Assembly (NCBI GenBank): GCA_017394835.1
Contig: JAFPXD010000024.1
Location: 49,391 to 113,390 of the forward strand
Direction of reading: 5' to 3'
DNA: 64,000 bases
From: Clostridia bacterium
Lineage (GTDB): Bacteria; Bacillota; Clostridia; Christensenellales; CAG-138
Made by a program: the position numbers and the translations under genes. Positions 8,731 to 16,762 of the stretch are shown in pieces (within the stretch, counting starts at the first letter, position 1; every line of letters begins with the position of its first letter). Below the pieces are notes generated by a model, which searched no databases, was not told where the DNA came from, and was given only the letters and a program-made list of their open reading frames with translations.

Positions 8731-9237
8731 ATGGCAAAGGACTGTATGACGACCAATGAAAACATCTACTTTAGGTGCAGGAAAGAGGCGGCAAGATACA
8801 ACGACAAGCTGAACAGCCGTGAAAGCACCTCTGAGTTGCTCGGCGTTTCCGTATCGTCGCTTGCCAATTACGAATTGGGCAATACTAAGGTGGTTCCGGT
8901 AGACGTTGTTGTCCTCATGGCTGATTTGTACAACGCCCCGGAGCTGCTGAACAACTACTGTGCGAACGATTGCCCGATAGGGTGCAGAAAAGCCATAGCC
9001 ACAGAAGTAAAGCCTATCGAGAAGACCACGCTTGGTCTGCTTGAACTGTTCTCCGGAAACAAGCTCGATTTTATGATGAGCGCCCTCACGACGATTGCAG
9101 TAGATGGAAAAGTCGAGGAAGCGGAGAGGCAGAAGATGAACGAGATAGTCGCTTACATGCAAAAGCTGAAGGTTCTGGTCGAAGAGCTCATGTTGTTCGA
9201 GGCAAAGCAGAAAGGAGAACATAATGAGCAGAGCTGA
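8731..9237 (+). CDS. XRE-family HTH protein with C-terminal extension
   Basis: A 168-residue protein. Residues about 12-65 carry an HTH (SRESTSELLGVSVSSLANYE, then VVLMADLYNAPELLNNYC), followed by a Cys-containing linker (CANDCPIGC) and a helical C-terminal region. It is the second gene of the early operon, 30 bases after the Cro-like gene. Probably a second early regulator; target unknown. Confidence 0.75.
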   Translation: MAKDCMTTNENIYFRCRKEAARYNDKLNSRESTSELLGVSVSSLANYELGNTKVVPVDVVVLMADLYNAPELLNNYCANDCPIGCRKAIATEVKPIEKTTLGLLELFSGNKLDFMMSALTTIAVDGKVEEAERQKMNEIVAYMQKLKVLVEELMLFEAKQKGEHNEQS

Positions 9238-9367
9238 AGAGCTGAAAGGCATCCTGAAGAGGGACTACGGAATCGAGACTGCCGCAGACCTCAACAGTGC
9301 CTTGAGCAAACTGAAGATACCGATAGGCGTCTTCGTAGATAAAAAGACCACAGGAAAGGAGGAATGA
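9224..9367 (+). CDS. Small hypothetical protein
   Basis: A 47-residue frame starting at an ATG preceded by AAAGGAG and overlapping the HTH gene by 14 bases. Its end overlaps the region of the next gene's ribosome site. Basic and helical, no known motif. Supported by spacing and coding continuity only. Confidence 0.55.
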   Translation: MSRAEELKGILKRDYGIETAADLNSALSKLKIPIGVFVDKKTTGKEE

Positions 9368-9369
9368 AA

Positions 9370-9612
9370 ATGTGCGAGATTTGTTACAGAAGCCCTTGCG
9401 ATCCGAGATGCCCGAACGCACCTCAGCCTGAAGCAGTGTTCGTCTGCAAGTCGTGTGGCGAGGACATCGTAGAAGGTGAGGACTACTACGAACTCGACGG
9501 CGAGCATTACCACGAAGAATGCTTCAAAGACGAAGCCGTCAGCATCTTGGAAGACAAGTATGGCGCCGAAAAGGGCGTCGCAGAAGTGGAGGCGTATTTC
9601 GATGATGAGTAG
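9370..9612 (+). CDS. Small zinc-finger-like protein
   Basis: An 80-residue acidic protein with CEICYRSPCDPRCP at the N-terminus, then VFVCKSCGEDIVEGEDYYEL and YHEECF, a LIM-like or zinc-ribbon arrangement. The ATG at 9370 is preferred over 9364 because AAGGAGG (9356-9362) is 7 bases from it. It overlaps the downstream nuclease start by 11 bases. Role in the early operon unknown. Confidence 0.7.
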   Translation: MCEICYRSPCDPRCPNAPQPEAVFVCKSCGEDIVEGEDYYELDGEHYHEECFKDEAVSILEDKYGAEKGVAEVEAYFDDE

Positions 9613-10228
9613 TGAGCCCATTCCGTCGTTCAAAGAGCTTGTCTTTGAAGGCGAAAAACATATCTACCGCTTGGACGGAAGATGTGTTCCCTCGGTCACG
9701 ACAGTCATGCGTCCGCTTTCACAGGCTCTGTACAAAGACGTAGACGAGAAGATACTCAACGAAGCCGCAAACAGGGGAACTGCAATCCACAACGCCATTG
9801 AGAACTATATCCTCTATGGAGTAAAGGATGTCCCGGAATGCTACGAAGGATACTTCGAAGCCTTCAGGACATGGTATAAGGACATGAACCCCGAACCGCT
9901 CGCAACAGAATGTCGAGTGTACCACAAGTCGCTGCTTTATGCAGGGACGGCAGACCTGCCTTGTTTGATCGACGGGAAACGAATCCTCGTTGACCATAAG
10001 ACCTCGGCGACGGTGAACAGGATGCTCACCGGTGTACAGCTTGAGGCGTACAGCAAGGCGTATGAGAGCCACGGATTCAGGTTCGATGGCAAAGCGATTC
10101 TGCACCTGATGCCTACCGGAAAATACCAGTGGGTGTTCTATGACAGGAACGACCTTGAGAGTTGGGAAGTATTCGGTGCGTTGCTCACAGTTCACAGACA
10201 TATCCAAAAATACAGAAACAAGAGGTAG
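9602..10228 (+). CDS. PD-(D/E)XK nuclease (Cas4/RecB/YqaJ-like)
   Basis: A 208-residue nuclease of the RecB-like fold. Motifs: an N-terminal GTAIHNAIE helix, then GTADLPCLIDGKRILVDHKT, the D-x(n)-(D/E)xK catalytic core, and a C-terminal QLEAYSKAY helix with Gln-Tyr as in the family. It is followed by a coiled-coil protein and a Bet/RecT annealing protein, so it probably acts as the 5'-3' exonuclease partner in phage recombination. The start is ATGATG at 9602, overlapping the previous gene. Confidence 0.85.
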   Translation: MMSSEPIPSFKELVFEGEKHIYRLDGRCVPSVTTVMRPLSQALYKDVDEKILNEAANRGTAIHNAIENYILYGVKDVPECYEGYFEAFRTWYKDMNPEPLATECRVYHKSLLYAGTADLPCLIDGKRILVDHKTSATVNRMLTGVQLEAYSKAYESHGFRFDGKAILHLMPTGKYQWVFYDRNDLESWEVFGALLTVHRHIQKYRNKR

Positions 10229-10231
10229 CAA

Positions 10232-10939
10232 ATGATGGAAGAAAAAGTTGTAGCGGTCATTGAACCGCAGTCGGCACAGGGCGAGGAAGAGCTTCAGAGT
10301 CAGGTCACTGACATCGAGCTCAGAGCCGGTCGTCTTGTAGTAGCAGACGACAGCCAGTATGAGGAAGCCGGCGAGTTCGGCGTCCTTTTGAAGCAGAAGA
10401 TAGCAGAAGTCACCGAGTTCTTCTCCCCGATGAAGAAGGCGGCTCACGAAGCGCACAAGCAGATATGCGACAGAGAGAAGCTCATGCTTGAGCCGCTGAA
10501 GAAAGCCGAGAAGATAGTTAAGAAGACCATGGGCGACTATGCGATGAGAAAAGAACAGGAAAGGATTGCCGCAGAGGAAGCCGCACGGAAGCTCGCACAG
10601 GAAGAAGCAGACCGAAAGCTTCAGGCGGCAATTTCTGCTGAAGAAGAAGGAGACGAGATTGCCGCTGAAATGGCAATGCTCGATGCAGAAATAGCAGACA
10701 GGGCTGCCCGGAGCGTAGTCATAGAGGACGAAAGCCCCAAGGCGAAGGGTGTCAGCTACCAGAAGGACTGGCAGATAGTCGCCATCTCTCCCGGCAACGT
10801 CCCTGTCGAAGTGAACGGCGTCGTCATCAGACCTGTTGACGAAGCTGCCGTACTGAAGCTCATCAGAGCTTCGAAAGGCACGATTAAGATTCCCGGCGTC
10901 GCCTATGAGGAGATCGCCAAGATGAGCTTCAGGAGGTGA
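10232..10939 (+). CDS. Coiled-coil phage protein next to annealase
   Basis: A 235-residue acidic protein with a long charged helical stretch (about residues 60-160, rich in Glu, Lys, Ala) and a small folded C-terminal region. Proteins of this kind commonly lie between the exonuclease and the annealing protein in Firmicutes phages. No catalytic motif seen. Its stop overlaps the ribosome site of the next gene. Confidence 0.7.
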   Translation: MMEEKVVAVIEPQSAQGEEELQSQVTDIELRAGRLVVADDSQYEEAGEFGVLLKQKIAEVTEFFSPMKKAAHEAHKQICDREKLMLEPLKKAEKIVKKTMGDYAMRKEQERIAAEEAARKLAQEEADRKLQAAISAEEEGDEIAAEMAMLDAEIADRAARSVVIEDESPKAKGVSYQKDWQIVAISPGNVPVEVNGVVIRPVDEAAVLKLIRASKGTIKIPGVAYEEIAKMSFRR

Positions 10940-10944
10940 GCACC

Positions 10945-11787
10945 GTGCCGAACGAACTGATGAAAGTCACCTACGAATCCGCATTCGGAAACGTAGAGCT
11001 TGACGCAAATACCGTCAAGCAGTATCTCGTCAAAGGAAACGGCGAAGTATCGGATCAGGAAGTAATGCTGTTCCTGAAGCTGTGCGAAGCCCAGAAACTC
11101 AATCCCTTCGTTACCGGAGAAGTTTACCTCATAAAGTTCGGCAGTCAGCCGGCACAGACCGTAGTCGGCTACGATACGTACAAGCGCAGGGCAGACGACA
11201 ACCCGAACCACATGTACTTCGAGAGCGGCATCGTCGTATGCAGGGGACAAGCGGGAGAAATAGTTCAGAAAGCCGGCGCATGCCTCTACCCTACAGAACA
11301 GCTCATAGGCGGTTGGTGCAGAGTCCATAAGCTCAGGAACGGTCATGAAGTCACGACGTACAAGGAAGTCACCTTCAGCGAGTACAACAAGGGCAACGCC
11401 ATCTGGAAAGAGAAGCCCTGCACCATGATAGAGAAGGTCGCAATAAGCCAGTGCCTCCGTGAAGCGTACCCGAAGGACTATGAGGGTATGTACACGGCAG
11501 AGGAAATCAGCGCCGGAGGCTATGACATCATAGATACTGACGGCACAGTCATCGAGACCACTGTGCCTGATGATCCGGTCATCACGCAGGACGACAGGAA
11601 AGCCCTCTTCCTGACCGCCTACAATGCTTTCGGCAAGGAAAAGGGAGCTGAGGTAATCAAGACGCTCATGACCGAAGAGGGATTCGAATCCACCACGAAC
11701 ATGAGGCGGTCCGAGTATGACCTCATCATGAAAAAGCTCGTCGAGGAGATAGAGAACTCCGTTCCCGACGAGGAACCGCAGGAGTAA
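10945..11787 (+). CDS. bet: Bet/RecT-type single-strand annealing protein
   Basis: A 280-residue annealase for phage homologous recombination. Family signatures include VSDQEVMLFLKLCEAQKLNPF near the N-terminus, EVYLIKFGSQPAQTVVGYD, YTAEEISAGG, and RVHKLRNGHEVTTYKEVTFSEYN. The GTG at 10945 is preferred as start, because AGGAGG (10931-10936) is 8 bases upstream and the earlier in-frame GTG lies inside that site. It forms a pair with the nuclease at 9602. Confidence 0.9.
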   Translation: MPNELMKVTYESAFGNVELDANTVKQYLVKGNGEVSDQEVMLFLKLCEAQKLNPFVTGEVYLIKFGSQPAQTVVGYDTYKRRADDNPNHMYFESGIVVCRGQAGEIVQKAGACLYPTEQLIGGWCRVHKLRNGHEVTTYKEVTFSEYNKGNAIWKEKPCTMIEKVAISQCLREAYPKDYEGMYTAEEISAGGYDIIDTDGTVIETTVPDDPVITQDDRKALFLTAYNAFGKEKGAEVIKTLMTEEGFESTTNMRRSEYDLIMKKLVEEIENSVPDEEPQE

Positions 11788-11847
11788 CAACGAAGTGTCA
11801 AGGGCAGGCAACGCAGCATGACCTGCCCTATGAAAGAAGGTGATTTG

Positions 11848-12558
11848 TTGCACTGGATCGCAGTACACGAAGAAGTCCTCGGAAGCAAGCTCCGGGGATT
11901 CAGGAAAGCCATCGGATGCTCTGACGCAGAAGCCCTTGGGATCCTGACAGTCTTATGGCTCTGGGCGAGGAAGAACGCCGACGTCTCCGGTCTTCTCGGC
12001 AATGCCGATAAAGAAGACATCGCATCTGCGATTAGACCGTACATCAATCCAAGCCTCAATGCTTCGACTGTTGCCGATGCAATGATAAGCGCAGGATGGA
12101 TCGATGAGGAGGACGGTAAGCTTTACATCCACGATTGGTACGAATGGCAACAGTACTGGTACAGCTACCTCGACAAGAAGGAAAAGGACAGGCTCAGGAA
12201 GCGCAGCGAGCGAGATAAGCGCAGGGAAGAACATGTCCCTGAAGTCAAAGCCATAGAGCCGCCTCCTGACGAGGCTGAACCTCCCAAAAAGCCGAAGCCT
12301 CCTGCTCCGAAAAAGACCAAGTATGCTGAAGCTGTATCGATGCTTCCTGCCGAATACGAAAAGCTTGTCGAGAAGTACGGAGAGGCGTTCACGCAGAAGC
12401 TCATAGAAGAGCTCGACAACTACAAGGTAGCCAATGGCAAGCGATACAAGGATGATTATCGTGCCATCCTCAACTGGGTTGTCGAAAAATGCGAGAAGAA
12501 GTACCCCGGACTCAAGACAGCCAAGACCGAGATCGGCGCTGAGAACCCATTCAGATAG
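11848..12558 (+). CDS. Replisome organiser/DnaD-like replication protein
   Basis: About 236 residues with an N-terminal winged-helix-like segment (HWIAVHEEVLGSKLRGFRKAI ... LGILTVLWLWARKNAD ... GWIDEEDGKLYIHDWYEWQ), a charged Pro/Lys linker, and a C-terminal helical domain, the layout of phage replisome organisers that bind the origin and recruit the helicase loader. A DnaC-like gene follows directly. The TTG at 11848 is chosen because AGAAGG is 7 bases upstream; upstream ATGs (11818, 11830) lack a ribosome site. Confidence 0.75.
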   Translation: MHWIAVHEEVLGSKLRGFRKAIGCSDAEALGILTVLWLWARKNADVSGLLGNADKEDIASAIRPYINPSLNASTVADAMISAGWIDEEDGKLYIHDWYEWQQYWYSYLDKKEKDRLRKRSERDKRREEHVPEVKAIEPPPDEAEPPKKPKPPAPKKTKYAEAVSMLPAEYEKLVEKYGEAFTQKLIEELDNYKVANGKRYKDDYRAILNWVVEKCEKKYPGLKTAKTEIGAENPFR

Positions 12559-12566
12559 GAGGCTTT

Positions 12567-13424
12567 ATGGAATCGTTAGGTGATGCTTTTAAGGAAGTCC
12601 TCAGAGCGAACACTAAAGAGCAGCGCACGACCAACTTTGAGAAAGGCGATTACAAAGACGACGAAGGATTCCTGCGTTGTTGTATATGCCATGAAAGGAA
12701 GGAGTTCGACCTCGAATTTCCTGACGGTGAAGTAATGAGAGTCCCTGTCCTTTGCAAGTGCGGTGTTCGTAAAAGGGATGAAGAAGCTGAACGAAAGAAC
12801 CTTGCCGAAAAGGTCGAACGCATCAAGATGCTCAAGGCGAACAGCCTTATGGACAGAAAGTTCATGGAAAGCACGTTCGACAGCCTTGTTGTCAACCAAG
12901 ACAACGTAAAGCAGGTAAAAATATGCAGGAGGTACGCTGAGAAGTTCGAAGAGCTCCGTAAAAAGAACCAAGGGCTCCTCCTCTTCGGAACCGTAGGATC
13001 AGGCAAGACGCACCTTGCCTGCTGCATCGGGAATTACGTGATGGACAACCTCCGGGCAGTGATTGCCACGTCGCTCGTAAAGATTCTCCAGAACGCAGAC
13101 CTCCTGAAGGACGATGGCTTCGTAAGGCAGATGAGCATGGCAGACCTCCTCATCCTCGACGACCTCGGAGCCGAGCGAGGAACGGACTTTGCACTTGAGA
13201 CCGTCTACAACGTCATCGACAGCAGATACCGTACAGGAAAGCCCATGATAGTCACTACGAACATGACGCTTGCAGAGATGCAGAACCCTGCCGACATACG
13301 GTACAAGAGGATTTACGACCGAATCTTTGAAGTGTGCTATCCCGTAGAGTTCACCGGAAAATCGTGGAGGATGCGAGAAGCGGCTACAAGGTTCGATGCC
13401 ATGAAAAAGCTTTTGGAGGAGTAA
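12567..13424 (+). CDS. dnaC: DnaC-like helicase loader ATPase
   Basis: A 285-residue AAA+ protein. The N-terminal region has a Cys cluster (CCICHERKE ... LCKCG) that probably binds zinc. The ATPase core shows Walker A LLFGTVGSGKTHLA and Walker B LLILDDLGAE, followed by a sensor-type TTNMTLAEM and an Arg-rich box. It would load the host replicative helicase at the phage origin with the preceding replisome organiser. Confidence 0.92.
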   Translation: MESLGDAFKEVLRANTKEQRTTNFEKGDYKDDEGFLRCCICHERKEFDLEFPDGEVMRVPVLCKCGVRKRDEEAERKNLAEKVERIKMLKANSLMDRKFMESTFDSLVVNQDNVKQVKICRRYAEKFEELRKKNQGLLLFGTVGSGKTHLACCIGNYVMDNLRAVIATSLVKILQNADLLKDDGFVRQMSMADLLILDDLGAERGTDFALETVYNVIDSRYRTGKPMIVTTNMTLAEMQNPADIRYKRIYDRIFEVCYPVEFTGKSWRMREAATRFDAMKKLLEE

Positions 13425-13598
13425 ATGAATAGGCTCGAAATCAACGAACAGAACGACAGGCTTGCAGTTGCGGCTATCCTCGTGAAGAACGGCTACACTG
13501 TACGCCAGGGCAAGTCAAGGAAGGGCGAGAAGTCCAAGTCGTACATGTATTATATCGATTATGAGAAAGAACAGGAGGACAACCAGAATGAACGTTAG
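13425..13598 (+). CDS. Small basic hypothetical protein
   Basis: A 57-residue frame with its ATG right after the DnaC stop (GGAGG 9 bases upstream). It has many Lys/Arg (QGKSRKGEKSKSYMYYIDYE) and overlaps the rusA start. Similar short proteins often sit before RusA in phages. No function assigned. Confidence 0.65.
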   Translation: MNRLEINEQNDRLAVAAILVKNGYTVRQGKSRKGEKSKSYMYYIDYEKEQEDNQNER

Positions 13599-14022
13599 AT
13601 TCACTGTCCCCGGAGAGCCGAAAGGCAAGGGGAGACCGAAGTTCTCGAAAGTTGGGGATTATGTCAAAACGAGGACGCCTGAAGATACCGTCATCTATGA
13701 GAACCTGATAAAGGTCATGTTCCAGAAAGCCTGCGGGAACGTAAGGTTCGCTGATGATGAAATGCTCGGAATGGACATCAATGCGTACTATTCGATCCCG
13801 AAGAGTGCAAGCAAGAAGAAAATCGAGATGATGCGAAAAGGGCAGCTTCGCCCCACAAAGAAGCCGGACATGGACAATGTGCTCAAGGTGTACGCCGATT
13901 CTTTGAACAAAGTCCTTTACAGGGATGATACCCAGATCGTAGACGCCCACGTTCGAAAGTTCTACTCCGATACACCGAGAGTCGAAGTAAATGTTTACAA
14001 AATAGCTGAAAGGAGCTTTTGA
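13588..14022 (+). CDS. rusA: RusA-like Holliday junction resolvase
   Basis: A 144-residue endodeoxyribonuclease that resolves branched DNA during phage replication and packaging. It shows the family start FTVPGEPKGKGRPKF and the metal-binding Asp cluster KPDMDNVLKVYADSLN ... RDDTQIV. The ATG at 13588 has AGGAGG 10 bases upstream. Confidence 0.92.
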   Translation: MNVRFTVPGEPKGKGRPKFSKVGDYVKTRTPEDTVIYENLIKVMFQKACGNVRFADDEMLGMDINAYYSIPKSASKKKIEMMRKGQLRPTKKPDMDNVLKVYADSLNKVLYRDDTQIVDAHVRKFYSDTPRVEVNVYKIAERSF

Positions 14023-14024
14023 AA

Positions 14025-14477
14025 ATGAACGACAATATCCTCACCCTCAACATCAACAGCACAGCCTTCGACCAGATGAAGGAAGACTTCGATAAGGTCC
14101 TCAACAGGACGCTTGCGAACATGCTTGAGAAAGAAAGTCAGGAGGCTGTCCTCTCGCTCAAGCTGAAGATAGGCATCGAGAAGGTCGACGTCCGTGATTA
14201 CGACGCTGCTGACGAAAATGCCAAGAAGACCATCAACAAGCCGAGCTTCTCCCATAAGCTTGGGAGCGTAATGCAGATAAAGACGCAGGAGTCCGGCGAG
14301 ATGAAGGGCGAGTACGAGCTCGTATGGGATGAGAGCCACAACGAGTTCATCATGAAGCCCATCGACAACGGGCAGGCTTCGTTCTTCGACGCAGAGTTCG
14401 TCTATGCTGACGACGAAGATGCCGAAAAAGACGGCGAGCCTCTTGCCTTGCCCGAAGGTGAAGGCGACGATGAATAA
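14025..14477 (+). CDS. Hypothetical early phage protein
   Basis: A 150-residue acidic protein between rusA and ssb, start fixed by AAGGAG 9 bases before the ATG. It contains a helical N-terminus (MKEDFDKVLNRTLANMLEKE) and a very acidic C-terminal tail. Such proteins often precede SSB in Firmicutes phages. No enzymatic motif seen. Confidence 0.7.
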   Translation: MNDNILTLNINSTAFDQMKEDFDKVLNRTLANMLEKESQEAVLSLKLKIGIEKVDVRDYDAADENAKKTINKPSFSHKLGSVMQIKTQESGEMKGEYELVWDESHNEFIMKPIDNGQASFFDAEFVYADDEDAEKDGEPLALPEGEGDDE

Positions 14478-14922
14478 GCTGACCATCATCGGAAACCTGA
14501 CCGCAGATCCTGAGCTCAGGACTACGCCCTCCGGAGTATCTGTCTGCTCGTTCACCGTTGCAGTCAGCAGCAGGTACAGAGAGCAGGACGGAAGCCCGAA
14601 ACGTGTTGACTACATCCGTGTAGCCGCATGGCGATGGCTTGGCGAGAACTGTTCACGATACCTTGCAAAGGGCAAGAAGGTATGCGTCGTCGGAGAAGTC
14701 ACCGCAAGGGCATACGAAGCAAAGGACGGCTCCATGAGAGCGTCCCTCGAACTGAACGCAGATGAGGTCGAGTTCCTCTCGCCTCGTGGCAGCGACGGCG
14801 GCAGCAACAGCAGAGAGAGAACTTACGATGCTTACGGCTATCCTACTGATGGAGGAGAACCAGAATTTGCTGATCCGCCTGCTGGATGGCAGGAAATCAC
14901 AGATGGAGACTTGCCCTTCTGA
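14470..14922 (+). CDS. ssb: Single-stranded DNA-binding protein
   Basis: A 150-residue SSB: OB-fold motifs NKLTIIGNLTADPELR, VAVSSRYRE, VDYIRVAAW and GKKVCVVGEV, a Gly/Ser-rich linker, and the acidic C-terminal tip DGDLPF used to recruit partner proteins. It overlaps the previous gene by 8 bases. Protects single-stranded DNA in phage replication and recombination. Confidence 0.95.
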   Translation: MNKLTIIGNLTADPELRTTPSGVSVCSFTVAVSSRYREQDGSPKRVDYIRVAAWRWLGENCSRYLAKGKKVCVVGEVTARAYEAKDGSMRASLELNADEVEFLSPRGSDGGSNSRERTYDAYGYPTDGGEPEFADPPAGWQEITDGDLPF

Positions 14923-14971
14923 TGCCGTAGTAAAAAGAGCAACACCGATTTTAAGACTGTATGGAGGTCGC

Positions 14972-15475
14972 ATGAAAAACAAGCACAATAGACGTGAGCT
15001 CATGCCTGTTGAGAATACGTGCGTCTCACCGTATGGTCTTATGAGGGGCAGGCTCAATGCCTACCGGAACCTCTGCGAAGAGATAGCCCGGCAGACAGAA
15101 AGACTGGACAGGCTTGAAATGAGAGCTTATTCCGCAGGAGGGAGCAAGCTCTCATTCACGCCGAAGTCCCCATCCACTGTGTACGATAAGGTTGCTGAAG
15201 ACGCCTCAACCATCGAAGACCTGAAGAGTGAAATCCAATCCCTTATAGAAGAACAGAAAGCGGAACGGAAACAGCTCGAATACCTCGTATCGAGGCTCAG
15301 GAACTCCGGGGAAAGAGCACTGATCCGAGCACGATACATCGACCATGAGGAATGGGAAGACGTGCAGTTTGCACTGTACGGTGATGAGGCAGACTACGAA
15401 GAGAACCACGATACGTACAAGCAGCGGATGTTCAAATGGCACAAGCGAGCCATCGACAACCTCTCGAAGCTGTGA
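14972..15475 (+). CDS. DUF1492/ArpU-like late transcription regulator
   Basis: A 167-residue helical protein with a C-terminal sigma-like region (LEYLVSRLRNSGERALIRARYIDHEEWEDVQFALYGDE ... MFKWHKRAIDNLSKL). Proteins of this kind close the early operon and switch on late genes in many Gram-positive phages. Here it is the last gene before a strong terminator, with the late region starting just behind it. GGAGG at 14963-14967 sets the start at 14972. Confidence 0.8.
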   Translation: MKNKHNRRELMPVENTCVSPYGLMRGRLNAYRNLCEEIARQTERLDRLEMRAYSAGGSKLSFTPKSPSTVYDKVAEDASTIEDLKSEIQSLIEEQKAERKQLEYLVSRLRNSGERALIRARYIDHEEWEDVQFALYGDEADYEENHDTYKQRMFKWHKRAIDNLSKL

Positions 15476-15487
15476 ATATCGAGCCAT

Positions 15488-15517
15488 AGCAGGGCGGCGA
15501 AAGCCGTCCTGCTTTTG
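15488..15517 (+). terminator. Terminator of the early operon
   Basis: An 11-bp GC-rich stem (AGCAGGGCGGC/GCCGTCCTGCT, one G-U pair) with GAAA loop and TTTT, 13 bases after the DUF1492 gene. Confidence 0.88.
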
Positions 15518-15540
15518 TTACCGGTTGGGGAAGCAAATGA

Positions 15541-15591
15541 TACTGAACGGTAATAAATGACATTGAAAGAAAGCGAATACCGCTGTAATAT
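15541..15591 (+). promoter_or_regulatory. Operator-like element and promoter before the metabolic cassette
   Basis: TACTGAACGGTAA at 15541-15553 is the exact reverse complement of 13 of the 14 bases of the early-promoter operator. Ten bases downstream lies a promoter-like pair TTGAAA (15563-15568) and TAATAT (15586-15591) with 17-base spacing. This may be the late promoter used by the DUF1492 regulator or a separate promoter of the cassette. Confidence 0.6.
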
Positions 15592-15602
15592 TGTAGCATC
15601 GA

Positions 15603-15638
15603 AAATCAGTCGTCCGCACGAGACGGCTGATTTGTTTT
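15603..15638 (+). terminator. Leader hairpin/attenuator-like terminator
   Basis: A 12-bp stem AAATCAGTCGTC/GACGGCTGATTT (one wobble pair), 7-base loop, then GTTTT. It would begin only a few bases after the start point predicted from the promoter at 15563-15591, before the ribosome site of the mutase gene. It could attenuate the cassette or stop upstream read-through. Confidence 0.6.
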
Positions 15639-15652
15639 CCAAGGAGCGATGT

Positions 15653-16762
15653 ATGTACGATGTGTTGATAGTCGGAGCCGGACTGTTCGGATGCACAATG
15701 GCTGACCTGCTCAAGAAAAGCGGCAGGAAGGTCCTCGTGATAGATAAGCGGTCGCATATTGGCGGCAACTGCTATACGGAAGAGATAAACGGAATCACAG
15801 TCCACAAATACGGCGCCCACATCGTCCACACAAGCGATTCACGTGTATGGAAATACCTCAACACCTTCACCGAGTTTAATCGCTTCACACACGCTCCTGT
15901 AGCCGTATATCACGGTAAACCGTATAACCTCCCCTTCAACATGAACACGTTCAGCAGGCTGTACGGCGTCACAACGCCCTCTCAGGCAGAGGAGTGCATC
16001 CAAGCGGACATCGTTCCTTGTGCAGAGCCCAAGAACCTTGAGGAAAAGGCGCTCAGCCTTGTCGGACGAAGGATTTACGAAAAGCTTATCAAGGAGTACA
16101 CAGAGAAGCAGTGGGGAGTCGATTGCCGGGAGCTTCCTCCTGAAATCATCACGAGGCTCCCGCTCCGGATGACCTACGATAACGACTACTTCAACGACGA
16201 GTATGAAGGCATTCCGAAATACGGGTACACAGAGATATTCCAGAAAATGCTCTACGGCTGCCACGTCATGCTCGAAACGCCCTTCACTGAAGAGCTTGCG
16301 AACCAAGCCAAGCTCATCGTCTATTCCGGCTCCATAGATGAGTACTTCGGCTACTGCTACGGAGCTCTCGATTACCGGTCGCTGCGGTTTGAAACAGTCG
16401 AGTTCCTTGAAAAGAACGTTCAAGGAGCTGCTGTAGTGAACTATACCGATGCAGATTTAGGCTTCACCCGGACCATCGAGCACAAGCACTTTGATCGGCA
16501 CTGCGAAGCCGAAACCTCCATCCTCACGTATGAATATCCTGCGTCCTACGACGCATTCAAAGATATACCCTACTATCCTATCAACAACGAAAGGAACAAC
16601 GCTATATACGCGAAATACAAAGCTCTTGCTGAATCCTGTAAGAACGTCTTCTTCGGGGGAAGGTTAGGAAGCTACCGATACCTCGATATGGACGACACGA
16701 TCATGGACGCCTTTGAGCTATTTGAAAGGATCGAAGCAGAATGGATGAAGAAAGAAGAATAG
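15653..16762 (+). CDS. glf: UDP-galactopyranose mutase
   Basis: This flavoenzyme interconverts UDP-galactopyranose and UDP-galactofuranose. The 369-residue length equals the family norm. Motifs: FAD-binding VLIVGAGLFGCTMA and the following RSHIGGNCYTE, the substrate-region KYGAHIVHTS, GSIDEYFGYCYGALDYRSLRFE-type segment, YYPINNERNN and the C-terminal GRLGSYRYLDMDDTI. The ATG at 15653 has AAGGAG upstream; an open frame extends to 15557 but crosses the leader hairpin. First gene of a five-gene cassette with overlapping stops and starts. A mutase is very unusual between replication and packaging genes; it would supply an activated galactofuranose to the glycosyltransferase at 18361. Confidence 0.93.
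   Translation: MYDVLIVGAGLFGCTMADLLKKSGRKVLVIDKRSHIGGNCYTEEINGITVHKYGAHIVHTSDSRVWKYLNTFTEFNRFTHAPVAVYHGKPYNLPFNMNTFSRLYGVTTPSQAEECIQADIVPCAEPKNLEEKALSLVGRRIYEKLIKEYTEKQWGVDCRELPPEIITRLPLRMTYDNDYFNDEYEGIPKYGYTEIFQKMLYGCHVMLETPFTEELANQAKLIVYSGSIDEYFGYCYGALDYRSLRFETVEFLEKNVQGAAVVNYTDADLGFTRTIEHKHFDRHCEAETSILTYEYPASYDAFKDIPYYPINNERNNAIYAKYKALAESCKNVFFGGRLGSYRYLDMDDTIMDAFELFERIEAEWMKKEE

Noticed and set aside
15345..15560. Open frame overlapping the end of the DUF1492-type gene and its terminator
   Set aside because: It crosses a strong terminator, lacks a ribosome site and has no family features.
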